Of a stretch of DNA of 64,000 nt, positions 53,896 through 63,041 are shown one piece after another. The notes under the pieces are model-generated. The model was not told where the DNA came from, made no database searches, and saw only the letters and a list, made by a program, of their open reading frames with translations. The stretch is from an uncultured Verrucomicrobiae bacterium (lineage in GTDB: Bacteria; Verrucomicrobiota; Verrucomicrobiia; Limisphaerales; AAA164-E04): positions 1,876,876 through 1,940,875 of the forward strand of contig OX638380.1 of NCBI GenBank assembly GCA_951813855.1, read 5' to 3'. Made by a program: the position numbers and the translations under genes. Positions within the stretch are counted from its first letter, which is position 1; every line of letters starts with the position of its first letter.

Positions 53896-54447
53896 CCGTT
53901 CCAGACCTCGACCGATCGTCGATCTCCACCGGCGCCCGAAGTCTTGTTCCCCATCGCGAAGCTCGCTCCTCTACCTTTACTGAGTGATGAGTCGGCAGGA
54001 CCCGACCAAACGGTAACTGGCTGGCATGGGACAGGACGGAATAACGGTGGCCTTCGAAGAACGAGCCGCGGCCGCTAAAATCGATGCTCCCGGTTGCGGC
54101 AATCAGATGACTCCGCTTCTGGATCGCGAAATAATGCGCCGCGAGGAACGGAGCTTTCAGGCCCGCTTACGGCAGGCGCCAGTGAGATGTCGATCGACGA
54201 TTGGGGCTGGTCCGATAACCGTCGAAGGGTGCCGCGATCGGTCAGATCTGATCAAGCGACGGGATCGATGCCGTTCAATTCTGATCGCCGGTCGAGTTCC
54301 CCCCCGAAGCTCTGGCATGAAGCCATCAGCAAGCCGGCGCTTGCGGATTCCATCGGCGGTCGCATCGGTTACCATGACAGTCGAGTCAATTTGACCGTTC
54401 CTTCCGGGCACAAGGCGTCAGCGAATCCCTGAGGGGAAGAAGGAGCC
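53896..54447. other. Non-coding stretch
   Basis: No supported gene. Overlapping short frames at 54026-54432 on both strands lack domains and start signals. Together with the following remnant it forms a loose accessory pocket after the glycan cluster. Confidence 0.4.
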
Positions 54448-54739
54448 ATGGATAAGTCAACCGCACTGGAATCCATGAATCAATAGCACCGAAAGAAGCC
54501 GAATTACCCGAACGCATCACCGTCCTGAGATTTTCGGGGGCGAACCGATCATCCGCGACCTGCGAATCGCGGTGGAACACGTGCTCGGAAAACTAACGGC
54601 AGGCGATACCCCTGAGTCGATACTCGGCGAATACCCAGTTCTCGAACCAGCGGACCTCCAAGCCTGCCTTCTGTTAGCCCATCGGTCGATGACCGGCGAA
54701 CGGGTCTATGATCGCATCCCCGTCCGAGAGGTTTCGTGA
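54448..54739 (+). pseudogene. Decayed DUF433-type antitoxin
   Basis: Starts at an ATG with a good ribosome site (AAGGAG two bases before). A later frame reads ELPERITV, and after a further frame change near 54522 the characteristic DUF433 body follows: PEIFGGEPIIRDLRIAVEHV, then LGKLTAGDTPESILGEYP, VLEPADLQACLLLAHRSM and TGERVYDRIP. DUF433 proteins are antitoxins of DUF5615/PIN-type toxins. Two frame changes break it. A GTG overlapping its stop opens a frame starting VTFLLE, suggestive of the missing toxin, but the rest does not match. Confidence 0.75.
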
Positions 54740-55212
54740 CATTTCTGCTTGAGGGAGGCGCCGCATCCAATCTTCGGCACCCGGCCTTGCCCGGCCTCGC
54801 CGGCCGCCGATTTGCGCCGCAGCTCGGAAACCAAGACGTAACGAACGATGGAAACCAGTCCCCGGCCCTCGGGCGAACGGCGCCGCTAACTGACCCACCG
54901 CTCGAAACGGCAGTCTCTTGGGGATGATGGGCGCCTACCGAAATTCATTGATCCTTCCAGACCTCCTAGGCATAATGCCTTTCGCAGTAGTAATTGTTCG
55001 TGAGAAGTGATTGCGTTGCTGCCATGGCCCGGCGAACAGCTGCTAAACGGGCCGCTTTTTCCATGAATTGAGGTTGACGTGAATCTCCTTGATCCTGAAA
55101 AACACCGGTCGCACTTCGCAGGATCCAGGGATCCTTTTCGAGTCAAACGGAGCCGGGAAGCCCAATTTTTATGGGATAATAAGAGGAAAAACACACGATT
55201 TCCCGAGATGAC
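54740..55212. other. Non-coding stretch before the orphan gene
   Basis: Contains the short frame beginning VTFLLE that may be toxin debris, and a GATAAT box at 55175-55180 that could serve the following gene; no clear -35 partner. Confidence 0.35.
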
Positions 55213-56961
55213 GTGTCGAATACAGTAGTGAATACGATGCCGTCCCAACAGCTCAAGTCATTCCAAGAACTCCCAGGAGCGCAGCCGAAGCAGCGTTCGG
55301 CGCCGCAGGTCACAACCAGGGTCGATCGGGTTTGGGTCCAATTCGATGTGGCGGCGAACGCAGAGCCGTCCGTCGCCCATTCATGCCGTTCCATCATCCT
55401 CGAGTGGGCGGGAGAGAACTTCAAGGAACCCTGGCCGCGCCAGGCGCCGCGCCACCGGCCATTCTCGCACCGGGAAAACGATGCTTCCTGCCGGGTGGTG
55501 AGGATTCGAAAACCGGAAGAGGACCTGTGGGCCTTGCAACTCGAACGAATGTCGGCTCCGGGAAGACAAATGGCCACCTCCCTCACCGTAGCGAGCTATC
55601 TTGGCCATCCGGCCAGGACTAGAATCGGAGTCGAGGTGCACGACCGATCCGTGATGTCGGGTGCGGCTATCGAGGAGTACCCGCTCAAATTGATCAACGA
55701 GATCGCGGATCGGATCCCGCTCCTGCAAAACGGAAAGCGATTCGTCCGTGATCCGATCCTGGTCGAAACCGAGGAAACCATGGAAGGATTTCTGGGCGAA
55801 CTGGTCAATCCGAAACGCGAAATGCCTTTCGTGGTGATCTCGATATCGCCGGAAGAACCGGACAAAACCCAGTGGGTCACGCTGTCGCGAGCATTGGCCG
55901 GGTTGGCCGTGGTCTGGGTGCTCCCGCTGCAAATGACCTACCGCCTGAGCGATAAGGTCACAAAAAGGTTGTCGGCCTTCAATGGAGCGTGGCGGTTCTA
56001 CCGCCCGGGATTCAACGAACGAGCCTTGCAGACGAGGCATCCACTAGTGATGTGGGAGAAACTATCCGACGAACGCGGACGGGGCGCGGCGGCGGCGCAA
56101 TTTCAACGGCTGGCCGCCGGGGAACGGTTGCGTTTGAGCGACGACGACCGGGATAAAATCGGCTTCGACGCGATTGCGGGCGAAGCCGACGCCGCGCCAA
56201 GCTTGATGCGACGATTGGCGGCTTTCCTCCGAAACCTCATCTGGCGCGATCACGGGAAGTCAACCGCCCAACTCGACTCTGTGCCGAGGAGCAAGTCCCA
56301 GGGCGAAGAAGGCGCCACGGTGGAGGATGAACAGGGGACGGAAGAAAGCTCTGGAGCCGGGACGGCGCGTGGCCTGCCCCACGAACTCACGGAGACCCCT
56401 CCGAGCAGCGACAGCCAAGAGCAGGCCCAGCAATGGACCGAAGAGGTCGAACGCGAGAACGAAAAATTGCATAATCGAGTCAGGCAGCTGACCGGATTAG
56501 TGCGATCGCTCGGGGGCGACCCGGATGCCGCGATCCCCTTCCCGCTGGCATGGGACCAAGTGGCGGATTGGTGCGACCAGAGTCTCTCAGAACAGATTTT
56601 GCTAACGCCGTCTGCGCGGCGGGATTTAAATAAAGCCGAATTCTCGAACGTGGATTTGGCGGCGCGGTGCCTGAGTTGGCTCGGGCGCAAATATCGGGAC
56701 GGACGGCTGAATGGAGCCGCTCCCGATCTCCGCGGCCGGATCGAGGACATCGCCGAAGGCGTCTTTAAAGAACCCTGTGGCAACGACTCCTTCCATTGCA
56801 CCTGGAACGGCAACAAATGCACGGTGGACTGGCACATCAAGAACGGCGCGGGCACTCGGGACCCCAGAAGATGCCTCCGCATCTACTACTTCTGGGATGA
56901 AGATTCCCGCAAAGTGGTGGTCGCCTCGATGCCGGCCCACCGGAGAACCGCTCTGTCCTGA
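55213..56961 (+). CDS. Unrecognised 582-residue protein, possible defence or toxin role
   Basis: GTG start (an ATG eight codons on is the alternative). Three parts are visible. Residues 1-300 form an alpha/beta region containing MPFVVISISPEEPD and RALAGLAVVWVLPLQMTYRL, then LSAFNGAWRFYRPGFN. Residues about 330-440 are a low-complexity, charged linker with a coiled coil (EEVERENEKLHNRVRQL). Residues about 460-582 end with CTVDWHIKNGAGTRDPRRCL, then RIYYFWDEDSRKVVVASM, which resembles a small basic beta-barrel like RelE toxins. I have a memory of the same ending in hypothetical proteins in defence islands, but cannot name the family. No transmembrane segment. It stands alone next to a decayed antitoxin gene. 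Confidence 0.75.
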   Translation: MSNTVVNTMPSQQLKSFQELPGAQPKQRSAPQVTTRVDRVWVQFDVAANAEPSVAHSCRSIILEWAGENFKEPWPRQAPRHRPFSHRENDASCRVVRIRKPEEDLWALQLERMSAPGRQMATSLTVASYLGHPARTRIGVEVHDRSVMSGAAIEEYPLKLINEIADRIPLLQNGKRFVRDPILVETEETMEGFLGELVNPKREMPFVVISISPEEPDKTQWVTLSRALAGLAVVWVLPLQMTYRLSDKVTKRLSAFNGAWRFYRPGFNERALQTRHPLVMWEKLSDERGRGAAAAQFQRLAAGERLRLSDDDRDKIGFDAIAGEADAAPSLMRRLAAFLRNLIWRDHGKSTAQLDSVPRSKSQGEEGATVEDEQGTEESSGAGTARGLPHELTETPPSSDSQEQAQQWTEEVERENEKLHNRVRQLTGLVRSLGGDPDAAIPFPLAWDQVADWCDQSLSEQILLTPSARRDLNKAEFSNVDLAARCLSWLGRKYRDGRLNGAAPDLRGRIEDIAEGVFKEPCGNDSFHCTWNGNKCTVDWHIKNGAGTRDPRRCLRIYYFWDEDSRKVVVASMPAHRRTALS

Positions 56962-57082
56962 GTAGCCAGGCATAAGCGAAGGAACCCTTCTTCCGGTTTT
57001 TCCGCAGCTCGATCACCCGGCGAATTCCCCGCTGAAGGGAGCCGCGGCGGCATCCCCGGAATACCGGATCGTGCTTCTTCGA

Positions 57083-58003
57083 CTAGCCGTCAAGTTTGGC
57101 CAGCAGCCAACGGGCGCTGCGCCTGGCTTCCTCCAGCCGAACGGCGGACTGCCGTAATTCGCCCAGTCGATCGTATTCGGCCCACGACGTCGCCATCTTA
57201 AGGCTCAATAAATCGTCGAGCCCGGCCTTCAATCGGGAATCCCTCCGCCACGTCAACTCGAAAACCCCCACTCGGCTGCCGGCGGTCAACGCTTCGTAAA
57301 TCATGGAAACGCTGTCGGGACTTACCCAGACTTGGGCGCACCGGAGCAATTGTTCGGGAATCCAATCCGGACCGGTTTCGGCATGGGAATAAAAACGGTG
57401 ATTGGCGCAGGTCGAAGCCATTCGCCGCAAGCTTTCGTTCATGGACTCCGGGGTTCGGCGGGAATCGGTAACGGTCCATTCGATCTCGGGATGCCGTTCG
57501 ACGACCGACCGGATTTGTTCCTCGATCGCCCGATCGTTCCAGTCTACGTGCCGCGACGGACCGCCGACCAGAATCAAACCCTGCGATTGATCCTGATTAT
57601 CGCCCGGGACCACGGTATTCAAGACGCCCCGGACAGTCAGTGCCTTGGTGGATTCCGGGATACGATCATGCACCGGCACAATGCAAAAATCGCCGAACTT
57701 GCGATACACCGCCCCCGGATTCATCAACATCACCGATTTCGCTCCGGTCAGGAATCGGGCCAATAGCACTGGCAGCCCCGTTTTCCGACCAGCACCGACC
57801 AGAAGATGCGGACGGGTGATCTTGGTTCTCCCGCTCGACAATACAATGACGCGCCAAAGCCGGCGGAATAGTCCGCAGGAAACGTCGAGGTCCGTAATCT
57901 CGACCGGACTCAACTCGGCCAACGCCCGAACCAATCCCTGCGATTGCCTCTCGTGACCCGCCTTGCCGTCGATCAACCGCCAAATGCGCCGTTCCCTGTT
58001 CAT
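57083..58003 (-). CDS. ELM1/GtrOC1-type nucleoside-diphosphate-sugar epimerase-like glycosyltransferase
   Basis: 306 residues from an ATG at 58003; the frame opens 42 codons earlier but that part overlaps the divergent promoter region. Family marks are IWRLIDGKAGHERQSQGLVRAL, LLVGAGRKTGLPVLLAR, GGPSRHVDWND, VSPDSVSMIYEALTAGSRVG and the final basic helix. Bacterial ELM1 relatives act in lipopolysaccharide or surface glycan synthesis. It stands divergently to the secreted protein gene at 58128. Confidence 0.8.
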   Translation of the reverse strand: MNRERRIWRLIDGKAGHERQSQGLVRALAELSPVEITDLDVSCGLFRRLWRVIVLSSGRTKITRPHLLVGAGRKTGLPVLLARFLTGAKSVMLMNPGAVYRKFGDFCIVPVHDRIPESTKALTVRGVLNTVVPGDNQDQSQGLILVGGPSRHVDWNDRAIEEQIRSVVERHPEIEWTVTDSRRTPESMNESLRRMASTCANHRFYSHAETGPDWIPEQLLRCAQVWVSPDSVSMIYEALTAGSRVGVFELTWRRDSRLKAGLDDLLSLKMATSWAEYDRLGELRQSAVRLEEARRSARWLLAKLDG

Positions 58004-58127
58004 TTCCGATTCCCCTTGCCCGTTTGAGTATCCCCGACCATAGCCGACCGTAAAACCTTTTGTCGCTTCAGGAAAGCGCCGCGAGCGTTGCCGTTGATTC
58101 CTTGACCTCCGGCCCGACTTCCCTACC

Positions 58128-59576
58128 ATGCAGGCGCACAGGGTACAATTGAACTACGGTCGTTTCCATTCAGGTCTGACGACAATTTGGCTCCTTCTGA
58201 CAGCGAGTTTTCCGATTGTTGCATCCGCTAGCGAGAATCCCTCCGCCGCTGCCGACCAATCCGATTTTTTCGCCTCCGAATGGCGTTACGTTCTCGGCCC
58301 GTTCTACGCGACTTCCGAACAGGATACCGTCTCCCGTTCGTCCTATTTCATGTTGTTCTCCAAGGAAGAAAACCCTCTCATCGAACAGACCGAATGGGAT
58401 TTTCTGTACCCCTTGGCGAGCTACGATCGTTACGGCGAGGAATGGCGCCTGCATTTGCTCCAACTCGTCAACTTTTCCGGAGGCAGCAGCCAAAGCAACC
58501 GATGGAACCGAACCACCGTCTTTCCCTTCTACTTCCGGGAGGAATCCGACGACCCGGCCAGGGAATACCGAGCCCTGTTGCCCTTTTACGGAACGTTGAA
58601 GAACCGGCTGCTCCACGACGAAATCAAAACCGTGGCCTTCCCCTGCTATGTTCAATTCCGGAAACGGGACGTGGTCACCGAGTACTGGCTGATGCCCTTG
58701 TTCCACCGGCGGAAAGGCGAGGGCCTCAACGGCTGGCACCTGTGGCCGTTGGGCGGTTGGGAAACGAAGGAAATCACGACCAGAACCAACGTGATCGGGG
58801 AGGAAGTTCTGGTCCCCGGTCACCGGAAATTGACCGTCGGCTGGCCGTTCTACCTGCGAGACAAAAAGGGATTGGGCACGGACAATCCCGAAAGCTATCG
58901 CGCCTTGCTCCCCCTGTTCAGTTCGTTACGCTCTCCGCAACGGAATTCGTTCACCGCCCCTTGGCCCATCGGCATTACCCTTACCACCGATCACAAAAGA
59001 GAATATCGTGAAATCGGAGTGCCGTGGCCCTTCGTCGTCTTCGCCTGGGGCGAAGGTAAACGAATCAGCCGGCTCTGGCCCCTGTTCGGGTCGGCCGCGA
59101 ATCGTTCTCTAACCAGCCGGTTTTTCGCTTGGCCGCTATACCGCTCGCAACAGCTGGAAACCGATTACTACATCACCCGACGGAATCGACTGCTGCTGTT
59201 CCTGTACCGGGACAACCGAACCGTGAACAAACAAGACGGAACCGAATCGCGCCGCAGCTATTTCTGGCCGCTGTTCTCCATCAAGAAGACCGCAGCCGGC
59301 GACCGGGACTTCCGGATGCTATCCCTGATCGAACCATTGCTATCGGCCAATCAAACTGTCGATCGTCACTATTTTCCGGCGCTGACCGTCTGGAGAAACC
59401 GCTTCAATCCGGCCACCAAGGAAAGCTTCCGATCTTTGCTCTGGGGGCTCTATAGTCGCCGGGCCGACGAAGAAAAAACCCGAGGAAAAGCACTGTTCGG
59501 ACTCGTTCACTGGGAACGGAGCGCCAGCCGCAAGTCCCTCAAAATCCTGGGAATCGAATTACGGCGGCAGCGGTAA
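58128..59576 (+). CDS. Secreted beta-rich hypothetical protein preceding the Mla genes
   Basis: 482 residues. Signal peptide (SGLTTIWLLLTASFPIVASA). The body is built from repeated aromatic strands, for example VFPFYFREE, LLPFYGTLKN, LMPLFHRRKGEGLNGWHLWPLGG, VGWPFYLRDKK and SYFWPLFSIKK, about eight to ten times, suggesting a beta-sheet or outer-membrane-associated fold. I do not recognise the family. A TTGACC at 58102 with TACCAT at 58124 overlaps the annotated ATG, so translation may start at TTG 58149 instead. It precedes mlaE by 39 bp. Confidence 0.7.
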   Translation: MQAHRVQLNYGRFHSGLTTIWLLLTASFPIVASASENPSAAADQSDFFASEWRYVLGPFYATSEQDTVSRSSYFMLFSKEENPLIEQTEWDFLYPLASYDRYGEEWRLHLLQLVNFSGGSSQSNRWNRTTVFPFYFREESDDPAREYRALLPFYGTLKNRLLHDEIKTVAFPCYVQFRKRDVVTEYWLMPLFHRRKGEGLNGWHLWPLGGWETKEITTRTNVIGEEVLVPGHRKLTVGWPFYLRDKKGLGTDNPESYRALLPLFSSLRSPQRNSFTAPWPIGITLTTDHKREYREIGVPWPFVVFAWGEGKRISRLWPLFGSAANRSLTSRFFAWPLYRSQQLETDYYITRRNRLLLFLYRDNRTVNKQDGTESRRSYFWPLFSIKKTAAGDRDFRMLSLIEPLLSANQTVDRHYFPALTVWRNRFNPATKESFRSLLWGLYSRRADEEKTRGKALFGLVHWERSASRKSLKILGIELRRQR

Positions 59577-59615
59577 GCGGAGCCGGGGCAGATCGTCTAT
59601 CACCTTATTCCATCC

Positions 59616-60359
59616 ATGATCCAGCAGATTGGTGATATCGTCAAACTCGGCGCTCAAACAATCGTCCGCTGGCGATCCATCTGGCGGCAACGGAAAAAGA
59701 TCATCGAACAGATGTACGAGATCGGCAACGCCAGTCTGCTGATGGCTTGCATCCTCTCTTTTTTCATCGGCGGAGTGCTGGCCTTGCAATCAGGCCCGGC
59801 GCTGGTCGACCGGGGTTTGGGTTCGATTATCGGCCAACTGGTAGGGTTGGCCATCTGCAAGGAATTGGCGCCGGTCATGATGGCGATTTTAGTCGCCGGG
59901 CGCGCCGGGTCGGCCATGGCCGCCGAGATCGGTTCCATGAAGGTCTATCAAGAAATCGATGCCTTGCGCACGATGAATATCGATCCGATCACCTATCTGG
60001 TTTTGCCTCGGCTGTTAGCCATTACCGTCGTGTTGCCCTTGCTGGTCATCTATTCGATTCTGACCGGTTGGCTCGGGGGTTCGGTCATCGCCGCATTTAA
60101 TCTGGAGATCGAAGTGCCCTTCAACGTCTATTTCCTCAGCCTCAAATCGAACGTCGATATTTTCGATATCCTCAACGGCCTGTTAAAAAGTTGCTCGTTC
60201 GCTTTCGCCATCGGCATGATTTGTTGTTCGCAAGGGTTGAACACGACGCGGGGGCCTCGGGGGATCGGACGCTCAGTCACTCGCGCGGTCGTTTTTTCGA
60301 TCGTCGCCATTTTGGTGCTTGATTACTTGATCACCCGGCTTTTCCTTTACTTCAACTGA
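59616..60359 (+). CDS. mlaE: MlaE family ABC permease
   Basis: 247 residues with five to six membrane segments and the MlaE hallmarks ICKELAPVMMAILVAGRAGSA, MAAEIGSMKVYQEIDALRTM and YLVLPRLLAITVVLPLL. With MlaF and MlaD it forms an inner-membrane complex moving phospholipids between the inner and outer membrane. Its stop overlaps the MlaF start (TGATG), so they are coupled. Confidence 0.93.
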   Translation: MIQQIGDIVKLGAQTIVRWRSIWRQRKKIIEQMYEIGNASLLMACILSFFIGGVLALQSGPALVDRGLGSIIGQLVGLAICKELAPVMMAILVAGRAGSAMAAEIGSMKVYQEIDALRTMNIDPITYLVLPRLLAITVVLPLLVIYSILTGWLGGSVIAAFNLEIEVPFNVYFLSLKSNVDIFDILNGLLKSCSFAFAIGMICCSQGLNTTRGPRGIGRSVTRAVVFSIVAILVLDYLITRLFLYFN

Positions 60360-61150
60360 TGTCCCTTACCCCCAGCGAGCTCCATGGCATTAAACTGGAA
60401 GTGAACCGCCTGAACCGTTCCTACAAAGGCGTCCCGGTTCTGAGAGACATCAACTTCAGTATCAAGCCCGGAGAAATTTTCGTCCTGATGGGGCCGAGCG
60501 GCAGCGGAAAGAGCGTACTGCTGCGCCACTTGGTAGGTCTGGAACGGCCAGACAGCGGCGACATCCGAATCGACGACCAAAGCATTCAGAATCCGAAAAT
60601 CAGAGATCGCTACCGCTTGACCATGGTCTTCCAATCGAGCGCCCTGCTCAATTCCCTGACCGTCGCCCAAAACGTCGGCCTTTATCTGAAAGAACACCGC
60701 ATCAAGCCACCCGAAGAAATCGACGCGATCGTTCGCCAAGGGCTCGAATTGGTCGGGCTCCGGAATATCGAAGACCGGTTTCCCTCGGAATTGTCGGGAG
60801 GCATGAAAAAAAGGGTGGCCATCGCCCGGGCCCTGGTCATGGAACCGCACATGATCCTCTATGACGAACCGACCAGCGAACTGGACCCGCTGATGGCTAC
60901 CCTGGTCAGCGACGAGATCATCAAATTGAATCGCCGCACGGGAGTCACCACGATCGTCGTCACCCACGAACGGGAACTGGCGTTCCGCCTAGCCCATCGG
61001 ATCGGCATTATCCGAGGCGGAGAATTACTCTGCACCGGCAATCTGGAAGAGATCTACAACGATTCCACTCCCTTCGTTAAACAGTTTTTGATCGCGGGCC
61101 GCAATCCGCAAAACTCGCCGACCGATATCACGTTGCAGGAACACGACTAA
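60359..61150 (+). CDS. mlaF: MlaF family ABC ATPase
   Basis: 263 residues. Walker A GPSGSGKS (K51), signature LSGGMKKR, Walker B MILYDEPTSELDPL with the Glu downstream, and switch His in VVTHERELAF. The LSGGMKKR form is typical of MlaF-like ATPases. It drives the MlaE permease. The ATG overlaps the mlaE stop. Confidence 0.93.
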   Translation: MSLTPSELHGIKLEVNRLNRSYKGVPVLRDINFSIKPGEIFVLMGPSGSGKSVLLRHLVGLERPDSGDIRIDDQSIQNPKIRDRYRLTMVFQSSALLNSLTVAQNVGLYLKEHRIKPPEEIDAIVRQGLELVGLRNIEDRFPSELSGGMKKRVAIARALVMEPHMILYDEPTSELDPLMATLVSDEIIKLNRRTGVTTIVVTHERELAFRLAHRIGIIRGGELLCTGNLEEIYNDSTPFVKQFLIAGRNPQNSPTDITLQEHD

Positions 61151-61249
61151 GGCTTCGAAGGAAACGAAACCACCGGCGAAAGCGCCGCTTCTGGAGCTTT
61201 TCAGATTCGGCTTGCCCGGTATCGAATTCGATTTACCCTACCCGTTCCA

Positions 61250-62224
61250 ATGAAGAGCACTTTCGAATCCCGGCTCGGTCTGTTCGTCGCCGTTTCCTTA
61301 GCCAGCTTGCTGCTGCTCATCGAACTAGCCGGCGGACTGACCCTGTTTCGCCGGGATATCGAACTGGGGGCTCGCTTCGAAAACGTCCAGGAACTCAAGG
61401 TCGGAGCGCAGATCCGGATGGCGGGAGTCACCATCGGCAGGGTCAGCGACATCGATTTCGACGGCAATATGGTCAAGGTCGCCATGAGTATCGAATCCGA
61501 GAAGGCCAAGAACATCAAAACCGACAGCATCGCCACCATTCAGTTCATGGGATTGATGGGGCAGAATTATATTTCCATCGAATTCGGGCAAACCGGCGTA
61601 GTCGTCCAGCCGGGTGCCGTGCTGGCAACCCGGGAACAACCGAACATCAACTTTCTGATCGACCGGTTGAGCGGCGTCGCTTCCGGAGTCGAACAGATCA
61701 CTCAAACGTTCAGCGACGACAAGTTTTCGGATATTTTGGCGCCCTTGGCCGATTTCCTGATGACCAACAAGGAAAAGGTTTCCGAGATCATCGATAACGT
61801 TCAATCCAGCGTAGCGCATGTCGCCCAAGGGAAAGGCACGGTCGGGCGGCTGATCCACGAGGACGTCTTGCATGACGACGCGCTCTCAATGATCAACGAC
61901 ATCAAGGGCAATTCGAAAACTCTCGATGCCATTCTTGGCGACGCGCAATCCCTGGTCGCCGATATCCGGGGAGGCAAAGGGACGATCGGAAAACTGGCCA
62001 CCGACGAAGAACTCTTTACCGACACTCGAGAAGCCATCGCCTTCCTGAGAGATATTCTGGAGAAAATCGACAGCGGCGACGGCAGCGTCGGCGTATTGGT
62101 CAACGACCCTTCCCTGATCCAAAACGCCAAAGCCGCTTTGCAAAAAGTCGAGAAAGCCACCGAAGGATTAGAGGATCAGGGTCCCCTCAGCGTGCTAGGT
62201 TTGGCCATCGGCAGACTCTTCTAA
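61250..62224 (+). CDS. mlaD: MlaD/MCE family substrate-binding protein
   Basis: 324 residues. N-terminal membrane anchor (residues 11-31, LFVAVSLASLLLLIELAGGLT) and MCE domain (about 38-115) with LKVGAQIRMAGVTIGRVSDID and FMGLMGQNYISIEFG. The long C-terminal part has repeated helices with KGTVGRLIHEDVLHDD and KGTIGKLATDEELFTDT, as in larger MCE proteins that form needles or rings. It binds lipid in the periplasm. The gene is 99 bp after mlaF; mlaB and mlaC homologues were not found nearby. Confidence 0.9.
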   Translation: MKSTFESRLGLFVAVSLASLLLLIELAGGLTLFRRDIELGARFENVQELKVGAQIRMAGVTIGRVSDIDFDGNMVKVAMSIESEKAKNIKTDSIATIQFMGLMGQNYISIEFGQTGVVVQPGAVLATREQPNINFLIDRLSGVASGVEQITQTFSDDKFSDILAPLADFLMTNKEKVSEIIDNVQSSVAHVAQGKGTVGRLIHEDVLHDDALSMINDIKGNSKTLDAILGDAQSLVADIRGGKGTIGKLATDEELFTDTREAIAFLRDILEKIDSGDGSVGVLVNDPSLIQNAKAALQKVEKATEGLEDQGPLSVLGLAIGRLF

Positions 62225-62237
62225 CCAATCACCCTAC

Positions 62238-63002
62238 ATGGCGGAATTTTTCACGGAGTTCTCCGATCAGTTTTCCAGGCCCGAGGCTTGGATCAGTCTC
62301 TTGACCCTGACGTTTCTGGAGATCGTCTTGGGTATCGACAATATCGTCTTCATCTCCGTATTAGCCGCCAAACTTCCTGTCGAACAACAAGCCAAGGCTC
62401 GGAAAATCGGCTTGGCCCTGGCGCTCCTCTCCCGGCTCATGCTCTTGGGCGGCCTAGCCTTCCTCGTCCAGCTGGAAAATCCCCTGTTCGCCGTCTTCGA
62501 GCATGACGTCTCGGGCCGGGATCTCATTCTCCTGTTGGGAGGACTCTTTCTGCTGATCAAAGGCACCATGGAGATTCACGAAAAACTGGAAGGCGTCGAC
62601 GGCAGCAAGACTCGGAAACTGGCACCCACTTTCAGCAGCGTCATCATTCAGATCATGCTGCTGGACATCGTCTTTTCCCTGGACTCGGTCATCACCGCCG
62701 TAGGCATGGTCAAGTACATCCCCATCATGGTAATCGCCATCGTGATCGCCATGATCGTGATGCTGCTATTTGTCGACGTCGTCAGCAATTACATCGAAAA
62801 ACATCCCACCCTCAAGATCTTGGCTCTCAGCTTTCTGATCCTGATCGGATTCGTCTTGGTGGCCGAGGGCTTGCATCACGAAATCCCGAAGGGATACATC
62901 TACTTCGCCATGTTCTTTTCTTTCGGGGTCGAGATGCTGAATCTCCGATTCCGCAAAAAGCAGGCAGCCAAGAAACTGGAGCTGAATCGGCCCTACCGGT
63001 AA
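62238..63002 (+). CDS. TerC family integral membrane protein
   Basis: 254 residues with seven or so membrane segments. TerC hallmarks: LEIVLGIDNIVFISVLAAKLP in the first helices and LLDIVFSLDSVITAVGMV in the second half, both with buried Asp/Asn residues. TerC proteins handle metal ions, notably manganese efflux for exoenzyme metalation, or tellurite resistance. It follows mlaD by 13 bp, probably in the same transcript. Confidence 0.9.
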   Translation: MAEFFTEFSDQFSRPEAWISLLTLTFLEIVLGIDNIVFISVLAAKLPVEQQAKARKIGLALALLSRLMLLGGLAFLVQLENPLFAVFEHDVSGRDLILLLGGLFLLIKGTMEIHEKLEGVDGSKTRKLAPTFSSVIIQIMLLDIVFSLDSVITAVGMVKYIPIMVIAIVIAMIVMLLFVDVVSNYIEKHPTLKILALSFLILIGFVLVAEGLHHEIPKGYIYFAMFFSFGVEMLNLRFRKKQAAKKLELNRPYR

Positions 63003-63041
63003 CCGGTTTCCGGGGCAAGAACGCTCTTTCCGCGGGTAACC

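Noticed and set aside
54026..54432. Frames of about 110-120 residues on both strands
   Set aside because: Overlap each other and show no recognisable domain.
54736..54927. Possible DUF5615-type toxin after the DUF433 remnant (frame starting VTFLLE)
   Set aside because: Position and overlap fit a toxin, but the sequence after the first six residues shows none of the family's features.
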